Below, in pieces: positions 54,639 through 62,764 of a stretch of 64,000 nt of DNA. Source of the DNA: Chloroflexota bacterium (GTDB taxonomy: Bacteria; Chloroflexota; Anaerolineae; JAAYZQ01); NCBI GenBank assembly GCA_018606645.1, contig JAGVRI010000006.1, positions 62,001 to 126,000 of the forward strand, in the 5' to 3' direction. Below the pieces are notes generated by a model. It was not told the origin of the DNA. It did not search any database and worked only from the letters and a program-made list of their open reading frames with translations. The translations under genes were made by a program, and so were the position numbers. Each line of letters begins with the position of its first letter. The stretch's first letter is position 1.

Positions 54639-55979
54639 ATGAAAACTCGACTCGTGGTCGTCGGCGGCGTCGCCGCCGGGATGAGCGCCGCAGCCAAAGC
54701 GAAACGGGAAAACCCCCAACTGGAGGTGGTAGTCTATGAACAAGGCCCCTTTATCTCGTACGCGGCCTGCGGCATGCCCTATTGGTTGGCCGGCGATATC
54801 GCCGACTACCATCACCTGATCGCCCGCACACCAGGGCAAATGGCCCAGCAGGGCGTCACGGTGCACCTGCACCATCGGGTATTGTCCATCGCCCCAGCAG
54901 ATCACACCATCCTGGTTCATGATCTTCAAACCGGACGGGAATTCACCGAGCCGTATGATCGCCTCATCCTGGCCACGGGCGCCCGTCCCATGGTGCCTTC
55001 CCTGCCCGGGGTTGAACTTCCGGGCGTCTTGGGCCTGCGCTCCCTGGAATCGGGGTTGACCCTTCAGCGCTTTCTCCAGGACCGGAAGCCCCAAAGGGCG
55101 GTCATCCTGGGGGGCGGCTACCTGGCCGTGGAAATGGCCGAAACCTGCCATCGATTGGGCATACAGGTCACCCTGATTGTTCGCTCGGGTCAGGTGCTGC
55201 GTTCCTCTCTCGACGATGATATGCAGACCATCGTCCACGCCGAGCTCAACCGCCATGGCGTCGAGTTGGTCCAGGGCACCCCCGTCGCTCTGGAAGGCGA
55301 TAGCCGGGTCCAGGCCGTGGTCACCACTGAGGGACGCTATCCGAGCGATCTGGTGATACTTGGCCTGGGGGTGCAGCCTAATGTCGAGCTGGCGCGGGCG
55401 GCCGGCGTCCGACTCGGCTCCAGCGGAGCCATCGCCACCGACGAGATAATGCGCACTAACCTGCCCGACTTGTTCGCTGCCGGGGATTGTTGCGAAGCCT
55501 TCCACCGGGTGATCGGGCAACCGGTCTATTTCCCTCTGGGAACCACAGCCAACAAACAAGGCCGCATCGCCGGAACCAATGCGGCCGGTGGGCACGAGAC
55601 CTTCGCCGGCATTGTCGGCACGACCGTTGTCCGCTGCTTCCGTCTGGCGATCGCTTCCACCGGTCTCACCGCCGCACGAGCCAGAGCCCTGGGCTATACG
55701 GTCCAGGAGACGCGCATTCAGGCCAAGGACATCTCTCACTATTTCCCCGGCGCCGCCGACCTATATGTCAAGTTGGTCGCCGATGAAAAGGACGGACGGC
55801 TGTTGGGCGGTCAGATCGTGGGCGAGAAAGGAGTGGCCAAGCGCATTGACGTACTTGCCACCGCTCTGTACCACTCGATGACCGTGAACGAGCTGCAGCG
55901 GCTGGATCTGAGTTACGCCCCGCCCTTCGCTCCGGTCTGGGACCCCATCCTGGTCGCTGCCAACGTGGCAGCCAAATAG
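54639..55979 (+). CDS. CoA-disulfide reductase-like FAD/NAD(P)H oxidoreductase
   Basis: A 446-residue flavoprotein disulfide reductase. VVVGGVAAGMSAAAKA binds FAD, and the single redox Cys is in SYAACGMPYW, as in CoA-disulfide reductase and NADH oxidase. VILGGGYLAVEMAE binds NAD(P)H and LFAAGDCCE is the second FAD motif. It likely reduces CoA disulfide or a polysulfide. The ATG at 54639 is used; an ATG three codons earlier is an alternative, with GGAAAGG in front. It stands alone between two operons. Confidence 0.8.
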   Translation: MKTRLVVVGGVAAGMSAAAKAKRENPQLEVVVYEQGPFISYAACGMPYWLAGDIADYHHLIARTPGQMAQQGVTVHLHHRVLSIAPADHTILVHDLQTGREFTEPYDRLILATGARPMVPSLPGVELPGVLGLRSLESGLTLQRFLQDRKPQRAVILGGGYLAVEMAETCHRLGIQVTLIVRSGQVLRSSLDDDMQTIVHAELNRHGVELVQGTPVALEGDSRVQAVVTTEGRYPSDLVILGLGVQPNVELARAAGVRLGSSGAIATDEIMRTNLPDLFAAGDCCEAFHRVIGQPVYFPLGTTANKQGRIAGTNAAGGHETFAGIVGTTVVRCFRLAIASTGLTAARARALGYTVQETRIQAKDISHYFPGAADLYVKLVADEKDGRLLGGQIVGEKGVAKRIDVLATALYHSMTVNELQRLDLSYAPPFAPVWDPILVAANVAAK

Positions 55980-56003
55980 CATGCCTTGAAGCCGGGTGTC
56001 CGT

Positions 56004-56032
56004 TTGACAGCCCGTGGTACCCATGGTATCAT
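56004..56032 (+). promoter_or_regulatory. Promoter of the DUF2270 operon
   Basis: TTGACA (56004-56009), 17 bases, TATCAT (56027-56032), with the ATG 28 bases further on. Confidence 0.72.
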
Positions 56033-56060
56033 CCACAGAAACGAGGAGGCGCAGCTAGCC

Positions 56061-57146
56061 ATGTCGGATGAGTCAGCGGCAGGCCAGGGAGCAAGAGCCA
56101 GCAGCGGTGAACCGGTGTGGACCTATCGCGGCTATCAACTACGCCCCAGTGAATTCACCACTGCCATGGTCCATTTCTTCCGCGCCGAAGTCCAGCGAGC
56201 CAATGTGTGGCGGCAGCGGCTGGATACCACCACCAACTGGGCAGTGATCACCACCGGCGCGGCGATTTCCTTCGCCTTCAGCCGCGCCCTGGCGGAAGAC
56301 CACAGGGTCATCATCCTCAACGTCCTTCTCGTAACCCTGTTTCTGTATATCGAGGCCCGTCGAGACCGTTACTATGAACTATGGAGTTACCGCGTCCGGC
56401 TGATGGAGACTGACTTTTTTGCCGCGATGCTGGTACCGCCTTTCCACCCTGCCCCTGACTGGGCGGAGAGCCTGGCCGAGAACCTGCTCCATCCCCAATT
56501 GCCCATCTCCTTGTGGGAAGCTCTGGGACGGCGTCTGCGCCGTAACTATCTGTGGATCTATGGCATTTTGGGCCTGGCCTGGATGGCCAAAGTCTGGTTG
56601 CACCCCACGACCGCGACCTCCTGGTCCGAGTTCATCTCGAGGGCCGATATCGGCCTGCTACCTGGCGAAGCAGTGTTCATCGCCGGGGTGTTCTTTAACG
56701 GGTTGTTGGCGTTGATCGGTATTCTGACGGTCGGTTTGCAGCAGGCCACCGGCGAAGTACTCCCTCGTTATGGAGCGTTTCACCTGCCCAGATTCCTGGA
56801 ACGGGCGCCCACGCCGCGCAGCCTGCGCAACCTGCGGGCCTGGTTTCGCCCCAGCCGACGGCGACAGCAACTCCTGGCTCTGATCATCACCGACAAGGCC
56901 CAGGCTGTCGCTGAGCGCATCCTGCGTGACATGCGGCGTGGGGTCACTGCGCTTTCGGGTATCGGTATGTATACCCAACAGCCCCGCACGGTATTGATGG
57001 TTGCCCAAACGGTAACCGAAGTGCCTCGCCTCAAAGACCTGGTCGGCGATGAAGATCCTCAGGCCTTCATCACCCTGGTGCCGGCGCATGAAGTATTGGG
57101 CAAAGGGTTCCTGCCTCTTCAAAAGGAAGCGAGGGCATCGGGATGA
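56061..57146 (+). CDS. DUF2270 membrane protein with C-terminal DUF2179 domain
   Basis: A 361-residue membrane protein. Residues about 30-260 match DUF2270 (RAEVQRANVWRQRLDTTTNW), with about four hydrophobic segments. Residues about 285-355 match DUF2179, the cytosolic domain of YitT-type transporters (AQAVAERILRDMRRGVTAL, GMYT, AHEVLGKGF). Neither domain has an established function; DUF2179 is thought to bind a small ligand. The start at 56061 follows GAGGAGG. The next gene overlaps as ATGA, so it is co-translated with the saccharopine-dehydrogenase-like gene. Confidence 0.78.
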   Translation: MSDESAAGQGARASSGEPVWTYRGYQLRPSEFTTAMVHFFRAEVQRANVWRQRLDTTTNWAVITTGAAISFAFSRALAEDHRVIILNVLLVTLFLYIEARRDRYYELWSYRVRLMETDFFAAMLVPPFHPAPDWAESLAENLLHPQLPISLWEALGRRLRRNYLWIYGILGLAWMAKVWLHPTTATSWSEFISRADIGLLPGEAVFIAGVFFNGLLALIGILTVGLQQATGEVLPRYGAFHLPRFLERAPTPRSLRNLRAWFRPSRRRQQLLALIITDKAQAVAERILRDMRRGVTALSGIGMYTQQPRTVLMVAQTVTEVPRLKDLVGDEDPQAFITLVPAHEVLGKGFLPLQKEARASG

Positions 57147-58306
57147 GAATCCTGGCGTTGGGTGGAGCCGGGGCCGTCTGTCGGTGCGCCACCGGCGACC
57201 TGGCTGAATCTTCCCCGTTTGACGAGATTGTCATCGGGGAATGCAATCTAGCCGCTGCCGAAAAGCTGGCCGCCGAGATCGGCGATCCACGCTTGCGCGT
57301 TCTGCCGATCGACGCCGATGATTTCGACGGGCTGGTCAAGACCATTCGCGAATTCGATATCATCCTGAACGGCCTGCCGTGGCAATATGATCTGGTCGTC
57401 ACCCAAGCCTGTATCGAAGCTGGGGTCCACGGCCTTGACCTTTCTAGCGAGGAAGACCAGTGGAGCTATGATGCTGATGCCCGGCAGAAGGGCATTATCT
57501 TTGTCACGGGGGTCGGCGCAACGCCGGGCATCACCAACCTCATGGCCCGGCGCGCGGCCGATCAACTGGAACAGGTGGATGAAATCGAAATCGCTTTCGC
57601 CGCCTTCCGCGGCCCAGCTCCAGCGCCTGGCCTGTTGACGACGTTGCTATGGGAGTTTCACCCGCGTACCGAGGAACGACTGGTCTACCAGGAGGGTCAG
57701 TATCACTGGGTGGCCCCCTTCACCGGCGCCAAACGGGTGGAATTCCCTGACCCCATTGGTGAACAACTGGTCTACTACATCCCTCATCCCGAAACGCGCA
57801 CCCTACCCCGCAGCCTGGGGGCCAGAGCAGTGGCCGTGCGCGGCTGCTTTCCGCCCCATGTCATGCGTCTGATCCAGGTCATGCTAGAAGCTGGCCTATA
57901 TCGCGAGGAGCCAATCAACCTCTGGGGGCTGCACGCCAGCCCCCTTGAGATCATGCGGGAACTGTTGCTCCAACTTCCGGAAAGCAAACAAACCCCCTTG
58001 TGGGCCTACGGCCTGCACGTGGAAGTGTGGGGCAGAGCGAACGGACAGGCCCTGAAGTTGACCTATTGGAACCGCCATCCTCCGCAGGAAGAATGGGGAG
58101 GGCCAGCAGCCTACTACAAAAACATTGGTTTCCCCTTGAGCATCGGCGCCCAGATGATTGCCCGAGGCGACGTGCTGACCAACGGGGTGGTCCCCCCAGA
58201 GCTGGCATTCGATCCGGTTCCCTTCTTTGCCGAATTGGCCCGGCGCCGCATCGAAATCCACGAGCAGGTGGAACCCTTGGGAGTGTCTGAGGAGGGACTG
58301 TGGTAA
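57143..58306 (+). CDS. Saccharopine dehydrogenase-like oxidoreductase
   Basis: A 387-residue protein with an N-terminal Rossmann segment (ILALGGAGAVCRCATGDLA) and the LDLSSEED and GVGATPGITNLMARRAA stretches of the saccharopine dehydrogenase family. The family includes carboxynorspermidine/carboxyspermidine dehydrogenases, and the next gene is agmatinase-like, so a role in polyamine metabolism is plausible but inferred. It overlaps its upstream neighbour by 4 bases and its downstream neighbour by 7. Confidence 0.65.
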   Translation: MRILALGGAGAVCRCATGDLAESSPFDEIVIGECNLAAAEKLAAEIGDPRLRVLPIDADDFDGLVKTIREFDIILNGLPWQYDLVVTQACIEAGVHGLDLSSEEDQWSYDADARQKGIIFVTGVGATPGITNLMARRAADQLEQVDEIEIAFAAFRGPAPAPGLLTTLLWEFHPRTEERLVYQEGQYHWVAPFTGAKRVEFPDPIGEQLVYYIPHPETRTLPRSLGARAVAVRGCFPPHVMRLIQVMLEAGLYREEPINLWGLHASPLEIMRELLLQLPESKQTPLWAYGLHVEVWGRANGQALKLTYWNRHPPQEEWGGPAAYYKNIGFPLSIGAQMIARGDVLTNGVVPPELAFDPVPFFAELARRRIEIHEQVEPLGVSEEGLW

Positions 58307-59208
58307 CGCTTGTCCCGGTCCAACCAGCTCACCGCGCCTTGTGGAGCGGCCTGGTCACTGACGATCCAGCCGCTGAGGTCGGAATTCTGGGAGTGCCCTT
58401 TGACGGAGCAGCCAGCTATCGACGAGGCACTGCCTTTGCCCCGGCCAGACTCCGGGAACTGACTCCTCACCTGTCGCCTTGCGCCGAAGAGGGGACACCG
58501 CTGCACCTGCGCATCTGCGATTATGGTGACGTTCCGGTGGATCTCGATTGGGCCCGCTATTTTGCCACCGTCGAAGACCGGGCCGTTGAGGTGCTCCGCC
58601 ATCCTCTGGCTATCTTCCCGGGAGGCGATCACTCGGTTACCATCCCCTTAATGCGCGCCTTCCAACGCACCCACCGGCGGCCCTGGGGTGTGCTGCATCT
58701 GGACGCCCATCCGGACCTGTGCGATCAGTTCGAAGGCCATCGCTGGTCCCATGCCTGCACGGCGCGGCGCTCGCTGGACCTGCCGGGACTGGCCCCCCAG
58801 CATCTGGTCTTTGTCGGGCTGCGATCGTTCGTGCCGGAAGAATGGGAATTCCTGGAAGCCCATCCTGAGATTCTCTATTTTACCGCGCGTCAGTGCCATC
58901 GCCAGGGCATCGAAGCGGTTGCCCGAAGCGTCGTCAAGCAACTCCACGGTGCGGAAGGGGTATATCTCTCACTGGACATCGATGTCCTCGATCCGGCCTA
59001 TGCGCCCGGTACTGGCGTTCCCGAAGGAGGGGGACTGACCACGCGAGACCTGCTGGAGTTGATCCGCATTGTGTTCCAGGAACTGCCCGTTCGGGCCATG
59101 GATGTGGTCGAAGTGGCCCCACCCCTTGACAGCAACGATATTACCTCATTCGCTGCCCTGAAAGTGATCTATGAAGCCTGGGGAGCCTTGCAACAGAAAA
59201 TCGGGTGA
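58300..59208 (+). CDS. speB: Agmatinase/arginase-family ureohydrolase
   Basis: A 302-residue ureohydrolase with all manganese-site motifs: PGGDHSVT, HLDAHPDLCD and LSLDIDVLDPAYAPGTGVPE. GVPFDGAASYRRG is typical of agmatinase. It would hydrolyse agmatine to putrescine and urea, though other guanidino compounds are possible. Start GTG at 58300 overlaps the preceding gene. The operon with a saccharopine-dehydrogenase-like enzyme suggests polyamine synthesis. Confidence 0.72.
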   Translation: MVTLVPVQPAHRALWSGLVTDDPAAEVGILGVPFDGAASYRRGTAFAPARLRELTPHLSPCAEEGTPLHLRICDYGDVPVDLDWARYFATVEDRAVEVLRHPLAIFPGGDHSVTIPLMRAFQRTHRRPWGVLHLDAHPDLCDQFEGHRWSHACTARRSLDLPGLAPQHLVFVGLRSFVPEEWEFLEAHPEILYFTARQCHRQGIEAVARSVVKQLHGAEGVYLSLDIDVLDPAYAPGTGVPEGGGLTTRDLLELIRIVFQELPVRAMDVVEVAPPLDSNDITSFAALKVIYEAWGALQQKIG

Positions 59209-59277
59209 GCACCTGGTAGTGACACGCAGGAACACGACTCCTCTCAATGGCCCATCGCTCGATCTTGCAACTTTGCA

Positions 59278-59306
59278 TTGACAGTGCTTTTCTAATCTGA
59301 TACAAT
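59278..59306 (+). promoter_or_regulatory. Promoter of the cytochrome c maturation operon
   Basis: TTGACA (59278-59283), 17 bases, TACAAT (59301-59306), about 30 bases of leader before the resB ATG at 59343. Confidence 0.8.
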
Positions 59307-59342
59307 AAATTATAGGTCGATCACCCGAACCCGTGAGCAGGA

Positions 59343-60647
59343 ATGAGGGAGATGGGATCAAGAATGGGCTGGGTGCATGCCCTATGGCGTGCGTTGGGGA
59401 GCACTTGGCTGGCTGCGGTGCTGCTGGCTGCCCTGCTCATCGTCGCCTTGTTGGGGAGTCTCTTCCCCCAGATGCCCTCCGATCCGGCTGCCCGACAGGC
59501 CTGGCTGGACACGGTCTCGATCCGATATCACCGCACGACCCACCTGCTTCGAATGGTGGGGCTGTTTGAGCTGTACCAGACTGCCTGGTTCGGTACCCTG
59601 TTGATCATCCTTGGCCTGGTTACCGGCATCTGCACCGTCCAACGCTTTCCTTATCTGCGTCACGCTCTGCACCGCCCCCAGGCTATCCTGCGCCCTGAGG
59701 GGTTCTACAACGAATTCCCCTTCCAGGCCACCTGGCCCGTCCCATCCTTTGCCACCGGACTGACCACGGTGCAACAAGCCTTGCGCAGACACGGGTACTT
59801 GTTTTCCGTGGCCCACGCTCCCGCCGGCGACTATGCCGATTTGTACGCCGAACAGGGGCGTTGGGGACAGGCGGGCACAGTGCTCAGTCATGCGGCAGCT
59901 CTGCTGCTGGCGGCTGCTTTGGTGGTCCGCCCTCACCTGACCTGGCAAGAGCAGAATGTCGTTCTAGCCCCGGGTCAAGTCCATGCCGTCGGCCACGGGC
60001 ACGAGTGGGCCGTACAGGCTGGTCCGCTGACCGTCGATCGCTACCCAGGCGGCGAACCCCGTCAGTACCAGGTTCCACTGACCGTGTTGGTGAACGGCTT
60101 GCCGGCGCAGACCAGAATTGTCCGCTTGAACCACCCTCTCACTGTCCGCGGTGTCTCGTTTCACCTTCAGGGCTACGGTCCAGCCGTCGAGTTAACTGCG
60201 CCCGATGGGACTATTTGCGTGCCCCTTGTCGGATCTCAGGCCCAGGAGGTGACCGTACCGGGAAGCCATGTCCGGTTGCGTGTCGCCCTTCTGCCCCACG
60301 ACCAGTCCCTCTACGTCGAAGCCCTGACTGCCGCGGGAGCAGTGCTGGGTTCCGGCCCGGTCGCTGATGGGGAACAGATCCAGGTGGAAGGCATACCACT
60401 TACCTTTCGCGTCAGCCAGTACACCTTGTGGCAAGTCGGTCACGATCCGACTTTTGGCTGGGCGATCGCGGCTGGGGCGGTGTTTTTGATCGGCGTGGTC
60501 CTGTCCCTCTGGATACCGCACCGACGGCTCTGGGTCCGCATCGAAGAAGCACAGGTCCGATTGGCGTCCATCGATCCAGGGACGCTGGACCGCGTCCGTG
60601 CTGAGATCTCTGCCCGTCTTCTGGGGGAAGGTTCCCGTGGCGAGTAG
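59343..60647 (+). CDS. resB: Cytochrome c biogenesis protein ResB/Ccs1
   Basis: A 434-residue membrane protein of system II cytochrome c synthesis. Two N-terminal hydrophobic segments (STWLAAVLLAALLIVALLGS, GTLLIILGLVTGICTVQ) are followed by another near 180 and a large extracytoplasmic part. A fourth segment lies near 375 (WAIAAGAVFLIGVVLSLWI). ResB works with CcsA, whose gene overlaps its end, to attach haem to CxxCH motifs outside the cytoplasm. Start: ATG at 59343 behind AGCAGGA; ATGs at 59352 and 59364 are possible alternatives. Confidence 0.8.
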   Translation: MREMGSRMGWVHALWRALGSTWLAAVLLAALLIVALLGSLFPQMPSDPAARQAWLDTVSIRYHRTTHLLRMVGLFELYQTAWFGTLLIILGLVTGICTVQRFPYLRHALHRPQAILRPEGFYNEFPFQATWPVPSFATGLTTVQQALRRHGYLFSVAHAPAGDYADLYAEQGRWGQAGTVLSHAAALLLAAALVVRPHLTWQEQNVVLAPGQVHAVGHGHEWAVQAGPLTVDRYPGGEPRQYQVPLTVLVNGLPAQTRIVRLNHPLTVRGVSFHLQGYGPAVELTAPDGTICVPLVGSQAQEVTVPGSHVRLRVALLPHDQSLYVEALTAAGAVLGSGPVADGEQIQVEGIPLTFRVSQYTLWQVGHDPTFGWAIAAGAVFLIGVVLSLWIPHRRLWVRIEEAQVRLASIDPGTLDRVRAEISARLLGEGSRGE

Positions 60648-61488
60648 TTCGATCACGCCTCTCATCGCCGGAGCGCTCCTGGCACTATCTGCGCTGGCCA
60701 CCTTCCGCCAATGGAGAGTGGTCGGGGAGTGGCTGGGCGCAGCCGGGCTCATAACCATGCTGGGAACGCTGGCTGCTCGCGGGCTGCATGACAGTCACTG
60801 GCCATTGACCAATCTGTACGAGTTCTTGCTGGCTTTCGCGTCGGCCACGGCTCTCGCGGCGCTGTGGTCCAGAACAAGGATCGCTTCTGGTCGCGCTAGC
60901 CCCATTTCGGACAAGGAGCCCGGCTCTACCCACGGAACGAATCAGCCGGCCTCGGCAGTCGCCACGGTGCAGGCGGCGACCTTTGTTCTGGCTGCGGCCT
61001 TGGTCCTTTACGCCCGCCTCGGTCTACCGGCTTCTTACCGGGCTTTGCTACCGCTGCCCCCGGCCCTGCACTCAACCTGGTTCCCCCTTCACGTCGCTAC
61101 GGCAGCGCTGGCCTACGGCGCCCTGGCACTGGCCGGAATGGCGGGAGGAGTCTATCTACTGCATCCGGCCTCGCGCCATGTCGCACCCTCCCTTATGGAT
61201 CAGGCAATCGTGGCCGGCTATCCCTTGCTCACCCTCTCGATCCTCCTGGGCATGATCTGGGCCCAGACAGCCTGGGGGCGCTACTGGGGCTGGGACATCA
61301 AAGAGGTGTGGACTCTCGGTACCTGGTTAGTGTATGCACTCTATTGGCACCTGAGACGACGTCCGCGATGGCGAGGCAGCCGTCTTGCCTGGCTGGCAAT
61401 GATTGGCCTGGGTATGGTGTTCATGACCCTCCTGGGAGTGAGACCGTTGGCCCGAGCCGTAGGCTTGACGAGTCTGCACTTGTTCTAA
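60637..61488 (+). CDS. ccsA: Cytochrome c synthase component CcsA/ResC
   Basis: A 283-residue protein with about eight hydrophobic segments. The haem-handling WWD motif is WGRYWGWDIKEVW (starting at residue 213), and a conserved His lies in PLHVATAALAYG. It forms the haem export and ligation complex with ResB. The GTG at 60637 follows GGGGGAAGG inside the end of resB; a longer start at 60598 overlaps resB by 50 bases without a site. A Ser/Gly-rich linker (about 90-110) separates the early helices. Confidence 0.85.
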   Translation: MASSSITPLIAGALLALSALATFRQWRVVGEWLGAAGLITMLGTLAARGLHDSHWPLTNLYEFLLAFASATALAALWSRTRIASGRASPISDKEPGSTHGTNQPASAVATVQAATFVLAAALVLYARLGLPASYRALLPLPPALHSTWFPLHVATAALAYGALALAGMAGGVYLLHPASRHVAPSLMDQAIVAGYPLLTLSILLGMIWAQTAWGRYWGWDIKEVWTLGTWLVYALYWHLRRRPRWRGSRLAWLAMIGLGMVFMTLLGVRPLARAVGLTSLHLF

Positions 61489-61528
61489 GGCGATGATGCG
61501 GCAAATGCCTGGAACAGGAGGTTATGAG

Positions 61529-62764
61529 ATGAAGAACCTATCCCGCCGGACGGTCCTCAAAGGGCTGGCCGGCATGGGGCTGTGCGCCCTGGGCGGGGGA
61601 GCCCTATGGGCTGAGTGGCAGTCGGCCAGGGAACCTACATCCGCTGAGGCTCCACCGTCGCTGCCTGCGCACACGCGAGAAGCAATGTATTACAGCAGCA
61701 TGGCACAGGTCGAAGAGGGCCTGGACTGCGCTTCCTGCCACACGCCGGCTGAGCCGTCACGGACACTATACTGCCACGTTCCCCACCAGGGGCGCTATGT
61801 CCGCTGTGCCCTCTGTCCCCACCGCTGCATCCTGGCCGAAGGAGAACGAGGCCGCTGCCGGGTTCGCGAAAACCGGGGTGGCAGACTCTATAGCTTTGTC
61901 TATGGCAACCCCTGCGCTATTCACGTTGATCCGATTGAGAAGAAGCCATTCTATCACTTCTTGCCAGGCACTACTGCCTTCTCCCTGGCAACCGCCGGAT
62001 GCAGTTTGCGCTGTAAGTATTGCCAGAACTATACCATTTCGCAGTATCCGCCCGAACAGACTCAGAACCAGGACGCTCCTCCAGAGGTGATCGTCGCTTC
62101 CACCCTGCAATGGGGCGCGCCCACCATCGCCTACACCTACTCCGAGCCCATGGTCTTTTACGAGTATATGCTCGACACGGCCCGCCTGGGCCGCCGCGCT
62201 GGGTTGCGCAACGTCGTCATCTCTTCTGGCTACATCAACCCTGAACCGTTACGCGAATTGTGCCAGGCTGTAGATGCGATCAAGATCGATCTGAAGGGTT
62301 TCAACGAGGATTTTTACCGCGAGGTGTGCAACGGTACGCTGTCCCCGGTTCTGGAGGCAATCCGGATCATCCACGCCATGGGCGTGCATCTGGAGATCGT
62401 CAACCTGGTGGTCCCCACCCTCAATGACAATCCGGACGAACTGCATGCCCTGGCGGAATGGGTGCTTGAGGCAGTCGGACCCGATGTGCCGCTTCACTTC
62501 AGCCGCTTCCATCCTGACTACCAACTTTTGAACCTGCCTCCAACCCCCATCGAAACACTGGAGGCAGCGCGACAGAAGGCGCTCGATGTCGGCCTACATT
62601 ATGTCTATCTTGGCAACGTGCCGGGCCACGAGGGGAATCACACCTACTGCCCCAACTGCAAAGAAATGATCATACGTCGTAGCGGGATGGCGACGACAGA
62701 CATGTGGCTGGAAGCGGGTCGCTGCAGTTACTGCGGCACACCAATTCCAGGAGTGTGGATATGA
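61529..62764 (+). CDS. AmmeMemoRadiSam radical SAM enzyme with Tat-like signal and CxxCH motif
   Basis: A 411-residue radical SAM protein. The N terminus MKNLSRRTVLKG is a twin-arginine (Tat) export signature with a following hydrophobic stretch. CASCH (Cys67, Cys70, His71) is a c-type haem motif. CALCPHRC follows, then the radical SAM cluster CSLRCKYC (Cys158, Cys162, Cys165), and zinc-finger-like CPNC and CSYC near the end. The body matches the radical SAM member of the AmmeMemoRadiSam system, of unknown reaction. It lies 40 bases after CcsA and overlaps the MEMO/AMMECR1 gene by 4 bases. ATG at 61529 follows AGGAGG. Confidence 0.82.
   Translation: MKNLSRRTVLKGLAGMGLCALGGGALWAEWQSAREPTSAEAPPSLPAHTREAMYYSSMAQVEEGLDCASCHTPAEPSRTLYCHVPHQGRYVRCALCPHRCILAEGERGRCRVRENRGGRLYSFVYGNPCAIHVDPIEKKPFYHFLPGTTAFSLATAGCSLRCKYCQNYTISQYPPEQTQNQDAPPEVIVASTLQWGAPTIAYTYSEPMVFYEYMLDTARLGRRAGLRNVVISSGYINPEPLRELCQAVDAIKIDLKGFNEDFYREVCNGTLSPVLEAIRIIHAMGVHLEIVNLVVPTLNDNPDELHALAEWVLEAVGPDVPLHFSRFHPDYQLLNLPPTPIETLEAARQKALDVGLHYVYLGNVPGHEGNHTYCPNCKEMIIRRSGMATTDMWLEAGRCSYCGTPIPGVWI

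Noticed and set aside
54612..55739. Minus-strand frame of about 375 codons
   Set aside because: Antisense to the CoA-disulfide-reductase-like gene, which has clear FAD and NAD(P)H motifs.
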